From JAPPHA01 sp963662705 (lineage in GTDB: Bacteria > Pseudomonadota > Alphaproteobacteria > Rhodobacterales > Rhodobacteraceae), in assembly GCA_963662705.2 (NCBI GenBank), contig OY759767.1:1426001-1490000 (forward strand): a stretch of DNA of 64,000 nt, given 5' to 3'. The notes beneath the pieces are model-generated. The model did not search any database. It worked only from the letters and a program-made list of their open reading frames with translations, and was not told the origin of the DNA. Of the stretch, positions 1-9,797 are shown piece by piece. The translations under genes and the position numbers were made by a program. Numbering within the stretch: position 1 is the stretch's first letter; each line of letters begins with the position of its first letter.

Positions 1-2
1 GG

Positions 3-3000
3 GATGGCGGAGGCTGCATCGAATACCGCCCTCTCAACATAGAGAATGATCCGGTAGCACAAGGCTTCGACGCTCATGCCTATGATCTGGTCATCGCATC
101 GAACGTGCTCCATGCCACACGCCATCTCGACGAGACTCTCGGTCATTGCCTGACACTGCTCGCGCCGTCGGGACAGATGGTAGCGCTTGAGAACCTTCGC
201 GGTCAGGGCTGGATGGACCTGACGTTCGGGCAGCTCGACGGCTGGTGGCGGTTTGCGGACGATTACCGGCCGCATCATGCCCTGGCGAGCCCCGACGTTT
301 GGTGCCGCGCACTCGACGACGCAGGGTTCGACGCTGCAGAAATCCTGGGCCTCGATGCATCGCGACCCGACGAGATGCCGGATCGCGGAGTGATCGTGGC
401 GAAGGGTCCGGACGAGGTGTCCGAAGCACCAGGAACGTGGGTTCTCGTTGCAGACAGCGGCGGCATGGCGGAAGGGCTTGCGAACGGTCTTGCGGCGCGG
501 AACCAGACCGTCCTGGTCGTCAGTGACGGCTCGGAGGACAGGAAGGAACCCGATGCCAACGGCGTGATTGCCGCGAGCGCTAACGTCCAGCGGCGCAAAT
601 CGTGGCAGGCACTCCTTGACGACCTGCCCGGCGATGCGCCCTTCAACGGGATCGTGCACCTCGCGGCAATCGACGGCCACGGTAGAGAGGCTTCCACGCG
701 TGATATCGAACAGGATGTGCAGCATGCGGGAGCGAGTGCCCTGGCGCTCGTCCAGGGCGTGGCCGATTCCGACCGAATCCCGGAAAAGGGCGTGTGGTTC
801 TTGACAAGGGGCGCCCAGGTCTTGGAGCGCGAGACCCAGGGGGCTATCGCCGGAGCGGCGTTGTGGGGGTTCGGCAAGGCCGTTGCGCGTGAAGCGGCGC
901 ACCTCATGCCGCGAATGATCGATCTGGATCCGACGGTCCCGGCGCACGCGACCAGTCTCGTCGATGAACTGATGTACCCGGATTCGGAAAACCACATCGC
1001 CTGGCGCCAGGGGAGCCGCCAGGCTGCCCGCCTGGTTCGGACGGACGACGGTCCGGAACGACTGGACCTGCCGACGGAAAAGACATGGGTGCTGACTCCT
1101 GATCCAACGGGCGTGTTCGAAAGGCCCTGCGTCAAGCTTCTGCCAACGCTGCCCCTGGAAGGACAGGATGTCCGGGTCGCGGTCGAGGCCGCAGGATTGA
1201 ACTTCTGGGACGTATTCCGCTCGCTCGGTTTCATCGAAGAAGGGAACCTGGGTCGGGAGATGTGCGGCCAGGTCGTCGGTGTGGGTTCGGAAGTGACCAA
1301 TGTCGCCGTGGGCGATCGCGTTGTTGGCCTGGGGTTTGGTGCGTTCGCCGCGGAAATGGTCACGCACGAGGAACTGGTTGCGCCCGCGCCGCCGGGTATG
1401 CGGGGAACGGACCTCGCCACCGTGCCGAGCGCTTACGTGTCGGCTGCGCTCTCATACGAACTCTCCGGGCTCGAGGCCGGCGACCGCGTGTTGATTCACG
1501 CAGGCGCCGGCGGCGTAGGACTGGCGGCGATCCAGTTGGCACAGGCCGCCGGAGCGGAAGTCTTTGCGACGGCAAGTGCGCCGAAGCAGGCTTACCTGCG
1601 CTCGCTCGGCGTCAAGCATATCTTCGACAGCCGCCGGACGAGTTTCGGCGAGGAGATTCTCGATGCCACGAACGGCGCGGGCGTGACCGTGGTTCTGAAT
1701 AGCCTGACGAGCGAGGGTTTCATCGACGCGAGTTTGTCCTGTCTTGCGCAGGACGGCCGGTTCGTGGAACTGGCGAGGCGCGACATTCTCAGCGAAGAGG
1801 AAATGGCGGCCGTACGACCGGATGTCACCTATGCCATCCTCGAGCTCGATGTCCTGAAGAAGACCGATCCCGCATGGGTGGGGCGTGTCCTCAGGGACGT
1901 CGTGGCGCGGCTCGCGGCGGGTGAACTCAGGCCGCTCGTCCACAGCCGCTGGCCGCTTGCCGAAGCGGGGGCCGCCTTGAGGTTCATGCGCTCGGCACGG
2001 CACCTCGGGAAGATCGTCGTCGCGACGCAGCCGCTGGTGTCGGGCCGGTTGCGGGAGGATCGTACCTATCTTGTGACCGGCGGTTTGGGTGGCATCGGCC
2101 TGGCCGTGGCCGAATGGCTTGCAGACCTGGGGGCCGGCACGATCGTGCTGAACGGCCGGCGGCCTCCCGACGACGCTGCGCAGGAGGCCATTCGCGCACT
2201 CGAAGATACGGGCGCGACCATACGCGTCGAACTTGCGGACGTGTCGAACGAAGCAGCGGTCGACGAAATGCTTGCCCGGATGGATGAAGAGCTGCCACCT
2301 CTTGCGGGCGTCATCCATAGCGTCGGCGTGCTGTCGGACGGTGCGCTCACCAACCAGAACTGGGAAAAATTCGAAACGGTGCTCCGGCCGAAGATCCTCG
2401 GAGCCTGGCACCTGCACCGCGTGACGGCGGACCGCGATCTTGATCTCTTCATCCTGTTTTCCAGCCGCGTCGGTGTCATGGGCAATCCGGGTCAGGCGAA
2501 CCATGCTTCGGCGAACGCTTTTCTGGACCAACTCGCTGGCCACCGCCGGGCACTGGGACTTCCAGGACAGGCCATCGCCTGGGGGGCGTGGTCCGAAATC
2601 GGTGAAGCGGCGGAGCAAAAGGACCGGATCGAGCGACAAAGGTCGGCCCTCGGCGGACGCTGGTTTACACCTCAGCAAGGTATAAGGGCGCTTGACCGAC
2701 TCGTGCGTCAGGACGTCACGACATCCGTCGTGATGGCCATGGACTGGTCGGTTTTCGAAGAGGCTGTCGAAGACCGCCCCGCCTTTCTCGAGGACCTCCT
2801 CTCACCGGTCGCCGAAGACAGCACCGATGCCGGGGTTTCCACAGAAGATCTGCTCGTTCGACTTGCCACCGCCACCGCGCTTGAACGCGAAGACTTGCTG
2901 GTGACATTCCTGCAACAGGAATTGCAGGCGGTGCTTCGGTTGCCGTCGGCGCCCGCACCCAACGTCGGGTTCTTCGACCTCGGGATGGATTCCCTGATGG

Positions 3001-5678
3001 CCGTGGAACTGCGCAACCGACTTAATCGCGCGTTTGCGGGCACGTGCAAGGTTTCGAATACGGTGGTGTTCGACTACCCCGAGATCCAGACACTCGCCCG
3101 CCATCTTGACGGGGAACTCGGCGAAGTCGATCCTGAAGCGCCCCCGCAGGCGCAACCGGCGCCCGGCCCGTGGCCGGTGCCGCAAGCGCAAGCACGGTCA
3201 ATTCCGCCAGTCGAACTGGCACCGGAACGGCCGGGCGGGGCGCAACCTGGCCAGGAACGGATCGCGATCGTCGGCATGGCGTGCCGGTTCCCCGGCGCTC
3301 CGGACCTGTCCAGCTACTGGCGTCAGCTCAAGGCAGGCGCTGACGCCGTGACCGACGGGCGTCGCGATGACGGCCCCTGGAGCGGCGTCGTCGGAGATCC
3401 AGGCGCCGAGGAAGCCACCGTTCGCCGTGGCGGCTTCCTTCGGGGCCTTGACCGGTTCGACGCGAAATTCTTCGGCATCCAGCCGATCGAGGCGCGAATG
3501 ATGGACCCGCGCCAGAGGATGTTGCTCGAGACGAGCTGGCACGCGCTTGAGGACGCGGGAATCGATCCCGGCCCTCTCAAGGGCAGCCGCGCGGGCGTGT
3601 TTGCCGGCCTGGGTAGCAGCGAGTACCGGGACCTGATCGCGGCCGCGGGCCGGGATGACAGCTATCTCGGCACTGCCGCCAGCGTGGCCATCGGACGGGT
3701 TGCGTTTTCGTTCGGGCTCATGGGGCCGGCGGTCCCGCTCGACATGACCTGCGCGGCATCTCTCGTGGCCATACACCAGGCGGCTGCGAGTCTCAGGCAG
3801 AGGGAAGTCGATCTGGCACTTGCCGGAGGCGTGCATATCGTTCTTTCCCCCGCGGTCATGCGGTTCATGCGCGAGTACAGAATGTTGTCGCGAACCGGTT
3901 TGTGCAGGACCTTCGACGCCGACGCGGACGGTTTCGTGCGTGGCGAAGGCTGTGGCATGGTGGTCATGAAGCGGCTTAGCGATGCGGAGGCGGACGGCGA
4001 CCGTATCTGGGGTGTCGTCCAGGGCTCCGCGGTCAACCAGAATGGCGCAGCCGCAGCGCTTACGGTCCCGAACGGAACCGCTCAGGAACGTTTGTACGAG
4101 GAGGCGTTGGCTCAGGCCGGCATCGCGCCGCGGGATCTCGATTATATCGAGGTGCATGGCACAGGGTCGGAGTTGGGAGATCCGATCGAAGTGCGTGCGG
4201 TCGCCACGGTCTACGGACGCGAACGTGATGCCGAACGGCCGCTCCTGCTCGGCACCGTCAAGACGAACATCGGGCATCTCGAGTCTGCCGCAGGTGTCGC
4301 GGGCCTCGTCAAGGTGCTTCTTTCCATGAGGCACGGCGTGATCCCGAAGCATCTGCATTTCAAGAATCCCAACCCGCATATCGAATGGGCCGAGCTTCCC
4401 GTGCGCGTTACGGCAGAGGAAACCGCCTGGCCGCCCGCGGCAGGCCGACAGCCGACGGCCGGAATCAGCGCATTCGGTATTTCGGGAACAAACGCCCACC
4501 TGATTGTCGAGGGCCATTCGGCAATAGGCGACGACTCGACAGTGAACGGCGTGAATCGATCTCCGGTCGGGTCGATGAAGCGCGTACCGATTCGCCTGCC
4601 GGAGTTCCTCAAGGACATGAAGCTGGAAGAGGACGGGCACAAGCCGCGCCGCGTGCGACTACTGCCGCTGTCGGCAAAATCGTCGGACGCACTCAAGGAA
4701 TTGGCAGATCTGTATCTCGGTTGGCTCGACGAACACGCGGAAGACGTTTTGGCCGACGACGACGCGGGCATTTCGCTCCTTGGCGACATGGCTTGGACGG
4801 CGGCCATCGGGCGCAGTCACCTGGAGCATCGGGCAGGTGTCGTTTTCGAGGATGCCCTGACGCTGAGAGAAGGATTGGCACGCATCACCGATAATGGCGG
4901 TGTCGTGAAGCCGCAAGGGCGTGGAAAACCGGCTTTCGACTATTCCGGAGAGATCGGTGATTGGGCTAGCCGCGGACAGGTGTTGTGCGAAAGCGAGCCG
5001 GCGGCGCGAGCAGTCATTGAGCGCTGCAATGCTGCGCTCCGCGAAGAACGCGGCATATCGCTGCTCGATGCGATTGCAGGGCACGCGGATGTTGCGGACG
5101 ACCCCTTGCTGGTACAGGCCGCAACCTATGCGCTTCAATGTGCAGTGACGGTGCTCTGGTCGAGCCTCGGAATCTCCCCCGGAGCGGTTTGTGCCAGCGG
5201 GGTCGGCGAAATCGCGGCGGCACAGGCGGCGGGGGTGTTCGATCTTGAAGTCGGCACGCTTCTCGCGGCGAGGCGGGGAGAGATGACGGGGGCGGATTGC
5301 GGTGATTTGGCCCCCGGAGACGTCGACTCGTTCCTTGATGACCTTTCGTTCGCACCTGCCCGGATACCGTTGCTAGACAGCACGACCGGCCGAATGATCC
5401 AGTCGGGGGCGACTCCGGACAGATCGACCTGGAGCGCCAGCGTATTCCGTCCTGCGGATTTGCCCGGACCGCCGGCGATGCGCGCGGGTCTGGACGAGAT
5501 GACTTTGGTGGAGATCGGTCCCGGTGGCGAAAGCGGCCATGTTCGATCGGTGGCTCAAGTGTATGAGGCAGGGCACATGCTTGACTTTACGGGCCTTTTC
5601 GCAGGTGAGGCGCGGCGGCGTATTTCGGTGCCGGGGTACCCGTTCCAGCGTCGGAGCTTCTGGTTCGATAGGACGTGA
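3..5678 (+). CDS. Type I polyketide synthase, 3' part (MT-ER-KR-ACP-KS-AT)
   Basis: The frame is open from base 3, so the gene begins before the window; the GTG at 105 is internal. Domains in order: the end of a C-methyltransferase (to about base 330), a structural or inactive reductase region, an enoylreductase (about 1120-2030; NADPH motif HAGAGGVG near 1496), a ketoreductase (about 2065-2660; VTGGLGGIG), an ACP (phosphopantetheine serine in GMDSLMAVEL near 2983-3012), a ketosynthase (about 3260-4500) and an AT-like domain to the stop. The KS keeps Cys (3750-3752), HGTG and NIGH, so it should condense. The AT has SGEIGDW in place of the usual SGQG, ASGVGE in place of GHSxGE (near 5193-5210), and no recognisable HAFH-type motif, so it probably cannot load extender units. 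The KR has His at the usual catalytic Tyr (2512-2514). The protein ends with the usual post-AT linker YPFQRRSFW. Product unknown. Confidence 0.95.
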   Translation, partial: DGGGCIEYRPLNIENDPVAQGFDAHAYDLVIASNVLHATRHLDETLGHCLTLLAPSGQMVALENLRGQGWMDLTFGQLDGWWRFADDYRPHHALASPDVWCRALDDAGFDAAEILGLDASRPDEMPDRGVIVAKGPDEVSEAPGTWVLVADSGGMAEGLANGLAARNQTVLVVSDGSEDRKEPDANGVIAASANVQRRKSWQALLDDLPGDAPFNGIVHLAAIDGHGREASTRDIEQDVQHAGASALALVQGVADSDRIPEKGVWFLTRGAQVLERETQGAIAGAALWGFGKAVAREAAHLMPRMIDLDPTVPAHATSLVDELMYPDSENHIAWRQGSRQAARLVRTDDGPERLDLPTEKTWVLTPDPTGVFERPCVKLLPTLPLEGQDVRVAVEAAGLNFWDVFRSLGFIEEGNLGREMCGQVVGVGSEVTNVAVGDRVVGLGFGAFAAEMVTHEELVAPAPPGMRGTDLATVPSAYVSAALSYELSGLEAGDRVLIHAGAGGVGLAAIQLAQAAGAEVFATASAPKQAYLRSLGVKHIFDSRRTSFGEEILDATNGAGVTVVLNSLTSEGFIDASLSCLAQDGRFVELARRDILSEEEMAAVRPDVTYAILELDVLKKTDPAWVGRVLRDVVARLAAGELRPLVHSRWPLAEAGAALRFMRSARHLGKIVVATQPLVSGRLREDRTYLVTGGLGGIGLAVAEWLADLGAGTIVLNGRRPPDDAAQEAIRALEDTGATIRVELADVSNEAAVDEMLARMDEELPPLAGVIHSVGVLSDGALTNQNWEKFETVLRPKILGAWHLHRVTADRDLDLFILFSSRVGVMGNPGQANHASANAFLDQLAGHRRALGLPGQAIAWGAWSEIGEAAEQKDRIERQRSALGGRWFTPQQGIRALDRLVRQDVTTSVVMAMDWSVFEEAVEDRPAFLEDLLSPVAEDSTDAGVSTEDLLVRLATATALEREDLLVTFLQQELQAVLRLPSAPAPNVGFFDLGMDSLMAVELRNRLNRAFAGTCKVSNTVVFDYPEIQTLARHLDGELGEVDPEAPPQAQPAPGPWPVPQAQARSIPPVELAPERPGGAQPGQERIAIVGMACRFPGAPDLSSYWRQLKAGADAVTDGRRDDGPWSGVVGDPGAEEATVRRGGFLRGLDRFDAKFFGIQPIEARMMDPRQRMLLETSWHALEDAGIDPGPLKGSRAGVFAGLGSSEYRDLIAAAGRDDSYLGTAASVAIGRVAFSFGLMGPAVPLDMTCAASLVAIHQAAASLRQREVDLALAGGVHIVLSPAVMRFMREYRMLSRTGLCRTFDADADGFVRGEGCGMVVMKRLSDAEADGDRIWGVVQGSAVNQNGAAAALTVPNGTAQERLYEEALAQAGIAPRDLDYIEVHGTGSELGDPIEVRAVATVYGRERDAERPLLLGTVKTNIGHLESAAGVAGLVKVLLSMRHGVIPKHLHFKNPNPHIEWAELPVRVTAEETAWPPAAGRQPTAGISAFGISGTNAHLIVEGHSAIGDDSTVNGVNRSPVGSMKRVPIRLPEFLKDMKLEEDGHKPRRVRLLPLSAKSSDALKELADLYLGWLDEHAEDVLADDDAGISLLGDMAWTAAIGRSHLEHRAGVVFEDALTLREGLARITDNGGVVKPQGRGKPAFDYSGEIGDWASRGQVLCESEPAARAVIERCNAALREERGISLLDAIAGHADVADDPLLVQAATYALQCAVTVLWSSLGISPGAVCASGVGEIAAAQAAGVFDLEVGTLLAARRGEMTGADCGDLAPGDVDSFLDDLSFAPARIPLLDSTTGRMIQSGATPDRSTWSASVFRPADLPGPPAMRAGLDEMTLVEIGPGGESGHVRSVAQVYEAGHMLDFTGLFAGEARRRISVPGYPFQRRSFWFDRT

Positions 5679-5827
5679 CGACCGATCGCGCGAGTCGCGC
5701 CTCTGCCTGACCACGCGACAAGAACCAGGCTCTGTGAAACGACGAGTCGGTTCACAGCGAATGGCAAGACGTGAACAACGGATCGAGACCGACCGCGGCC
5801 AACTTTTCGGCGGAAAATTCCACCAAC

Positions 5828-6742
5828 TCAGATTCTGTTTTGGGCGAGACCCTGCCGCTCCAGGAACTGCCACAGAATCGCAGCACATTCTTCCGGCTTT
5901 TCCAGCTGAAGGAAATGCGATGCCTCGGGCACGAAGTCGTAATCGACCGCCATTGCATGGCTGAGGTCGAAAGTAGGCAGATATGCGTAGGGAACCGTAG
6001 GATCGGCTCCGACAACCTTGGTCGGACAGGCCAGGGTGGTCAAGTCCAGAAGAGGAGAGAAGCTTCGGACATATTCTGCGATTTGAGCCTCATAATCACG
6101 GGGGCAACGGAGTTCGTAGCCTTTTCCATCATCCGTTTTCCGCAGCATCGATCTCGCCATGAGTTCGCGCACTCCCGGCAATACGCGCGCGAATCCCGGA
6201 ACAAAGGCAAGCAGTTCAACGAACTGCTGTTCGCTCGCGAAGCGCTCCGACCGTTGACGAGCCAACGCCGCCGTGCGTTCCGCTGCGGCGTCGAATTCAG
6301 CCTCGCTCGCGGCAGGCTTGCATAGCGGCGGGTCGAACAGGACGAGCGCCGAGTAACGGTAGTCGTTGAAAGACAAGAGGGTCACCAACGTCGACAGGGA
6401 ATGAAAGACTCCGACTGTCGTTTTCTCTCCGTAGTCGCGAAAGATGGCGTCGAGAATGAGGTCATGATCGGCGATCAGTGTCGGGATATTATGGTTCCGG
6501 CGGTCGCTGACGCTGTTCCAGCCATGATTCCTGAGGTCGTAGACCATCACGTCGAATTCACCCGTGAACAGCGACCAGAACGGATAGTAGACATCTATGG
6601 CGAAACCGTTGCCGTGGGTCATGATCAGTCGGGAGCCGGATGGATTACCATACCTGCGCACGGTCGTGACGGTACATTCATCAAGCCGGACGTCGCATGT
6701 CGAGATTGGCTTGGGCACGTTCCACGGCAAATCGTTTTTCAT
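5828..6742 (-). CDS. Alpha/beta hydrolase next to the PKS
   Basis: This 304-residue protein has an alpha/beta hydrolase fold. HGNG (residues 43-46) is a likely oxyanion-hole loop. The nucleophile elbow reads GVFHSLS with Ser115, a variant of GxSxG that lacks the second glycine. His276 in EASHFLQLEKPEE is the probable catalytic base. No signal peptide is visible, so it should act in the cytoplasm. It converges on the PKS gene with about 150 bases between stops, and lies just downstream of an acyl-carrier-like gene on the same strand. A thioesterase or product-hydrolysing role for the polyketide is a reasonable inference but is not shown. It could equally be an unrelated esterase, lactonase or epoxide-hydrolase relative. 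The ribosome site before the ATG is weak. Confidence 0.8.
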   Translation of the reverse strand: MKNDLPWNVPKPISTCDVRLDECTVTTVRRYGNPSGSRLIMTHGNGFAIDVYYPFWSLFTGEFDVMVYDLRNHGWNSVSDRRNHNIPTLIADHDLILDAIFRDYGEKTTVGVFHSLSTLVTLLSFNDYRYSALVLFDPPLCKPAASEAEFDAAAERTAALARQRSERFASEQQFVELLAFVPGFARVLPGVRELMARSMLRKTDDGKGYELRCPRDYEAQIAEYVRSFSPLLDLTTLACPTKVVGADPTVPYAYLPTFDLSHAMAVDYDFVPEASHFLQLEKPEECAAILWQFLERQGLAQNRI

Positions 6743-6889
6743 GACTGTCAGGGCCTGTTTTCTTCCAAACGCGACGTTTCATTGCGGCTACGCCAGAGAA
6801 CAGGCCGTCACGCAAGTTACGCGGTGAATCCGGCAGCCCTGCGTTGGGCGGCCACAGGAATTCTTTCGCTTGGTTCCCGGGGGCCGCAT

Positions 6890-7156
6890 TTAATGGGTGG
6901 CATCATCCCTGGCTTTCGGTAATCCGCGTTCGTCGACGTGCTCCACGAGATCGTTCAGGGTTTTGAACTGGGGGCAGTCTTTTGTGGCCAGCCTCACGTC
7001 AAACCCATTGTTGACCACCTTGTGGAATGCAACGGTTACCATCGAGGATACATCCACTTCGCTGAACCGGGCACTGAAATCAGGTGCATGATCCGATCGA
7101 ATTGGTCCACGACGATCTGCTTGATTCGGTCTTCGGTCGAAGACCTGGAGCCCCAA
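6890..7156 (-). pseudogene. Acyl-carrier-protein-like gene with an apparent frameshift
   Basis: The last 60 or so residues read like an ACP: VDVSSMVTVAF at the phosphopantetheine site, then a long helix, then FKTLNDLVEHV, the usual TxxDLVxxV end. The matching first helix, EDRIKQIVVDQFD, is not in the same frame. It lies in another minus-strand frame at about 7090-7130, and joining the two gives a spacing of about 30 residues from helix 1 to the serine, as in ACPs. No ATG fits the helix-1 frame; an AAGGAG motif lies just upstream of a TTG at 7156. Either the gene is broken by an indel or the assembly has an error. It precedes the hydrolase on the same strand and sits close to the PKS, so it may have been part of that cluster. 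Confidence 0.45.
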
Positions 7157-7716
7157 TCTCCTTTTCTTGCCGATTTAGACTGCTTTCCGGTATCTGCCCT
7201 ACCTAAATCACTCAAGTCTCATAGCGCAATCGGAATTCACGTTGTGGCGGCTCCGCAGGTTTCAAATGGCCAGGCATTCGATTCCCCGTCGGGTTTGGCA
7301 AAAGGACGGTGCCGAGCGGATTTGTTGGCGCTTCTTGTGTGGACGAACATTCGCTTCGGGAAGCGGACTGTCGCAACCTGGACATGGCCCCCCGGATGAG
7401 CACCGCCGAAGACACACGCAGAACTGTCTCGGCTGCAACAGTTCCGATTTTCTCCTGGCGCCCGTTGAATTTTCGGGAACGTCAGGCCACTTGGTTTTCG
7501 ACCGCGTCCGGACCAGCGGGGAGGACGTCGGGTCTCCGGCGTTCCTCCCGCGAAATGCCACGCCGGGGTCGGGGAGGCAGTGCCGGGTCGGCTGTTTGAA
7601 GAGAAGACTCGCATGCCAGCAACGATTGCACTATAGGACTCGGCCTGCGGTTCATCCCGCTGCAGGCGCATCGTGCGGCGTGCCGGCTCGGAGCGGACGA
7701 TCAAGGAGATCAGATT
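7157..7716. other. Non-coding gap before DAHP synthase
   Basis: About 560 bases without a convincing gene. The open frames on both strands have no family features, and the long minus-strand frame here runs antisense into the DAHP synthase gene. The region must hold divergent promoters for the ACP-like gene and the DAHP synthase gene, but no clear -35/-10 pair could be assigned. An AAGGAGAT ribosome site sits just before base 7717. Confidence 0.5.
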
Positions 7717-9087
7717 ATGGCAACAGGCTGGAAAAAGACCGGTTGGCGGGCTTTTCCGAGAGTTCAGATGCCAGAATACGGTTGCGGCGAAACGCTGGAG
7801 AAGGTCGAGCGAAAGCTGGCGAGTTATCCTCCACTGGTTTTTGCCGGCGAAGTTCGTACGCTGAAGTCGAGGTTGGCCGATGTCGCCAACGGCGATTCGT
7901 TCCTGCTGCAAGGGGGTGACTGCGCCGAGAGCTTTGGCGAATTCAACGCCAATACGCTTCGCGATACCTATCGTGTCCTCTTGCAAATGGCGATCGTGCT
8001 GACCCATGGAGCCAAACGCCCGGTTGTCAAGGTAGGCCGCGTCGCCGGTCAGTTCGCCAAGCCGCGGTCGTCGCCGACAGAGACGAACGGCCAGGTCGAT
8101 TTGCCGAGCTACCGGGGCGACATCATCAACGATATCGCGTTTACGGCAAAGGCACGCGAGCCAAACCCGAAACGCATGCTGCAGGCCTACACGCAATCCG
8201 CTGCGTCACTGAATCTCCTCCGTGCGTTCAGTACCGGCGGTTTCGCAGACATCCATCGCGTTCACTCCTGGAATCTCGGCTTTGCACAAGGCTCCGGAGC
8301 AACCGATCGGTACCGAAGGATCGCCGACAGGATTTCGGACTCTCTCGACTTCATGACCGCGGCCGGCGTTGGCCCCGACAATTCACATGTCCTCAAGACC
8401 GTTGAATTCTACACGTCGCACGAAGCGTTGCTCCTCGAATACGAGGAAGCGCTGTGCCGGATCGACAGCACGACGGGTCTTCCTGTCGCGGGGTCGGGGC
8501 ACCTGATCTGGATCGGAGACCGTACGCGAAATCCGGAAGGAGCCCATGTCGAGTTTTGTCGTGGCGTACAGAACCCGATCGGCCTGAAATGCGGCCCGTC
8601 GATCGAAACCGATTCGCTGATCCGGCTGGCTGACACCCTGAATCCGGAAAACGAGCCGGGCCGACTGACACTGATCGCCCGTTTCGGTGCTGGTGCAGTT
8701 GGTGACCACCTGCCACGCCTCGTTCGCAGGATTCAGTCTGAGGGACGGAACGTGGTCTGGTCATGCGACCCCATGCACGGAAACACGATCAAGGCATCAA
8801 ACGGTTACAAGACTCGCCCCTTCGAAAGCGTTCTCAGGGAGGTCAGGGAGTTTTTCGCGATTCATCATGCCGAAGGCAGCTATCCGGGTGGCGTCCACTT
8901 CGAAATGACGGGCAAGGATGTGACCGAATGCACCGGCGGCATGAAGGCCGTTGACGAGATGGATCTTTCGTCCCGTTACCACACGGTATGTGATCCACGC
9001 CTCAATGCGTCTCAGGCGCTCGAACTGGCATTCCTGGTTGCTGAAGAACTGGACGCGAGGCAAGGGGCTGCGCTTAAGGCCGGTTGA
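7717..9087 (+). CDS. 3-deoxy-7-phosphoheptulonate synthase, class II
   Basis: Condenses phosphoenolpyruvate and erythrose 4-phosphate, the first step of the shikimate pathway, in the cytosol. At 456 residues it has the length of the class II (plant/actinobacterial type) family, not of E. coli AroFGH. Family marks include QMPEY near the N terminus, FAGEVRTLK, LLQGGDCAESF, and the metal-site segments WSCDPMHGNT and GGVHFEMTGKDVTEC. The ATG at 7717 follows a good AAGGAGAT ribosome site. It stands alone; no other aromatic-pathway gene is adjacent. Some natural-product clusters carry their own class II copy, so the nearby PKS makes a specialised role possible, but this may simply be the primary enzyme. 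Confidence 0.95.
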   Translation: MATGWKKTGWRAFPRVQMPEYGCGETLEKVERKLASYPPLVFAGEVRTLKSRLADVANGDSFLLQGGDCAESFGEFNANTLRDTYRVLLQMAIVLTHGAKRPVVKVGRVAGQFAKPRSSPTETNGQVDLPSYRGDIINDIAFTAKAREPNPKRMLQAYTQSAASLNLLRAFSTGGFADIHRVHSWNLGFAQGSGATDRYRRIADRISDSLDFMTAAGVGPDNSHVLKTVEFYTSHEALLLEYEEALCRIDSTTGLPVAGSGHLIWIGDRTRNPEGAHVEFCRGVQNPIGLKCGPSIETDSLIRLADTLNPENEPGRLTLIARFGAGAVGDHLPRLVRRIQSEGRNVVWSCDPMHGNTIKASNGYKTRPFESVLREVREFFAIHHAEGSYPGGVHFEMTGKDVTECTGGMKAVDEMDLSSRYHTVCDPRLNASQALELAFLVAEELDARQGAALKAG

Positions 9088-9225
9088 CGCGCGGGTGGTC
9101 CAGGGCGCCATCGTCCCCGGCAGTCGCCTGCCGGTACCAGGTCGGCCATTGAACAGGCGGAGCACCCGGTGCAGCGAATATCGAAATCTCACTCCGTGAC
9201 CTCCCGCTGGTTGAGACCTTAGACT

Positions 9226-9739
9226 GTGGCTTCAAGCCAGCTCAGGTCGATGACCGGCTTCGCAACATTGTCCGGTCAGTCGGGTGCTCTTAACTGGGCC
9301 TGGGAACTTCGAAGCGTCAACGGCCGTGGTTTCGACATTCGCTTCCGTCTTCCCGGTCAATGCGAAACGCTAGAAGCAAGCCTTCGACAAGCGATCTCCC
9401 GGGTGTGTTCAAGGGGCAGGGTATCGGTTTCCTTGAACATCAGTCATGATCGCCGCGATGCCGGTATCCTGTTTGACCGGCTTGAGCTCGATGCTGTTCT
9501 CGACGCGACCCGGATGATCACCGACGCAGCGCGCGAACGGGAAGTCTCGCTGACTCCCGATTCACCATCGGGAATTCTTGCCTCGGCGATTGCCGCTCAA
9601 GGCAGTGGCGAGCGCGAATTCGATTTGTCGGAATTTACGCCAAAACTGGAACGGAAAATCGCCAAGGTCGTGGAGTTGTGGGATGAATCCAGATTATCGG
9701 AGGGACGGCTGATCAGGGAAGTCCTGGATAGCCAGGTGG
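9226..9739 (+). pseudogene. yicC: yicC, 5' part, interrupted by an insertion sequence
   Basis: YicC family (stress-induced, reported endoribonuclease activity) N-terminal domain: RSMTGFA at the start, then ELRSVNGRGFDIRFRLP, CSRGRVSVSLN and the middle region up to LIREVLDSQV. The frame is then lost inside the insertion sequence and stops at 9783 with non-YicC residues. Removing bases 9740-11917 (element plus one copy of the duplicated target) rejoins LDSQV to GSIASLVEDAE in frame. The start is GTG 9226 or ATG 9250; most YicC proteins begin one or two residues before RSMTG. Its position before gmk is the common arrangement. The insertion removes the conserved C-terminal domain, so the product is probably inactive. 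Confidence 0.9.
9730..9739 (+). repeat. Target-site duplication, left copy (AGCCAGGTGG)
   Basis: The 10-base sequence AGCCAGGTGG is repeated exactly at 11908-11917 on the far side of the insertion. It codes SQV(G) in yicC. An intact duplication indicates the element has not undergone adjacent rearrangement since insertion. Confidence 0.9.
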
Positions 9740-9758
9740 CAAGGCAAATCCGTTCTCT
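9740..9758 (+). repeat. Left terminal inverted repeat of the insertion sequence
   Basis: Nineteen bases pairing imperfectly with 11889-11907 (14 of 19 identical after inversion). Confidence 0.75.
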
Positions 9759-9797
9759 GGAATTTTCTCTTTTCCTTCATTGATATGACTATCGGAG

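Noticed and set aside
1452..2678. 408-codon minus-strand open frame
   Set aside because: Antisense to the PKS ER-KR region; Arg/Pro-rich composition and no family motif, as expected of shadow frames in GC-rich genes.
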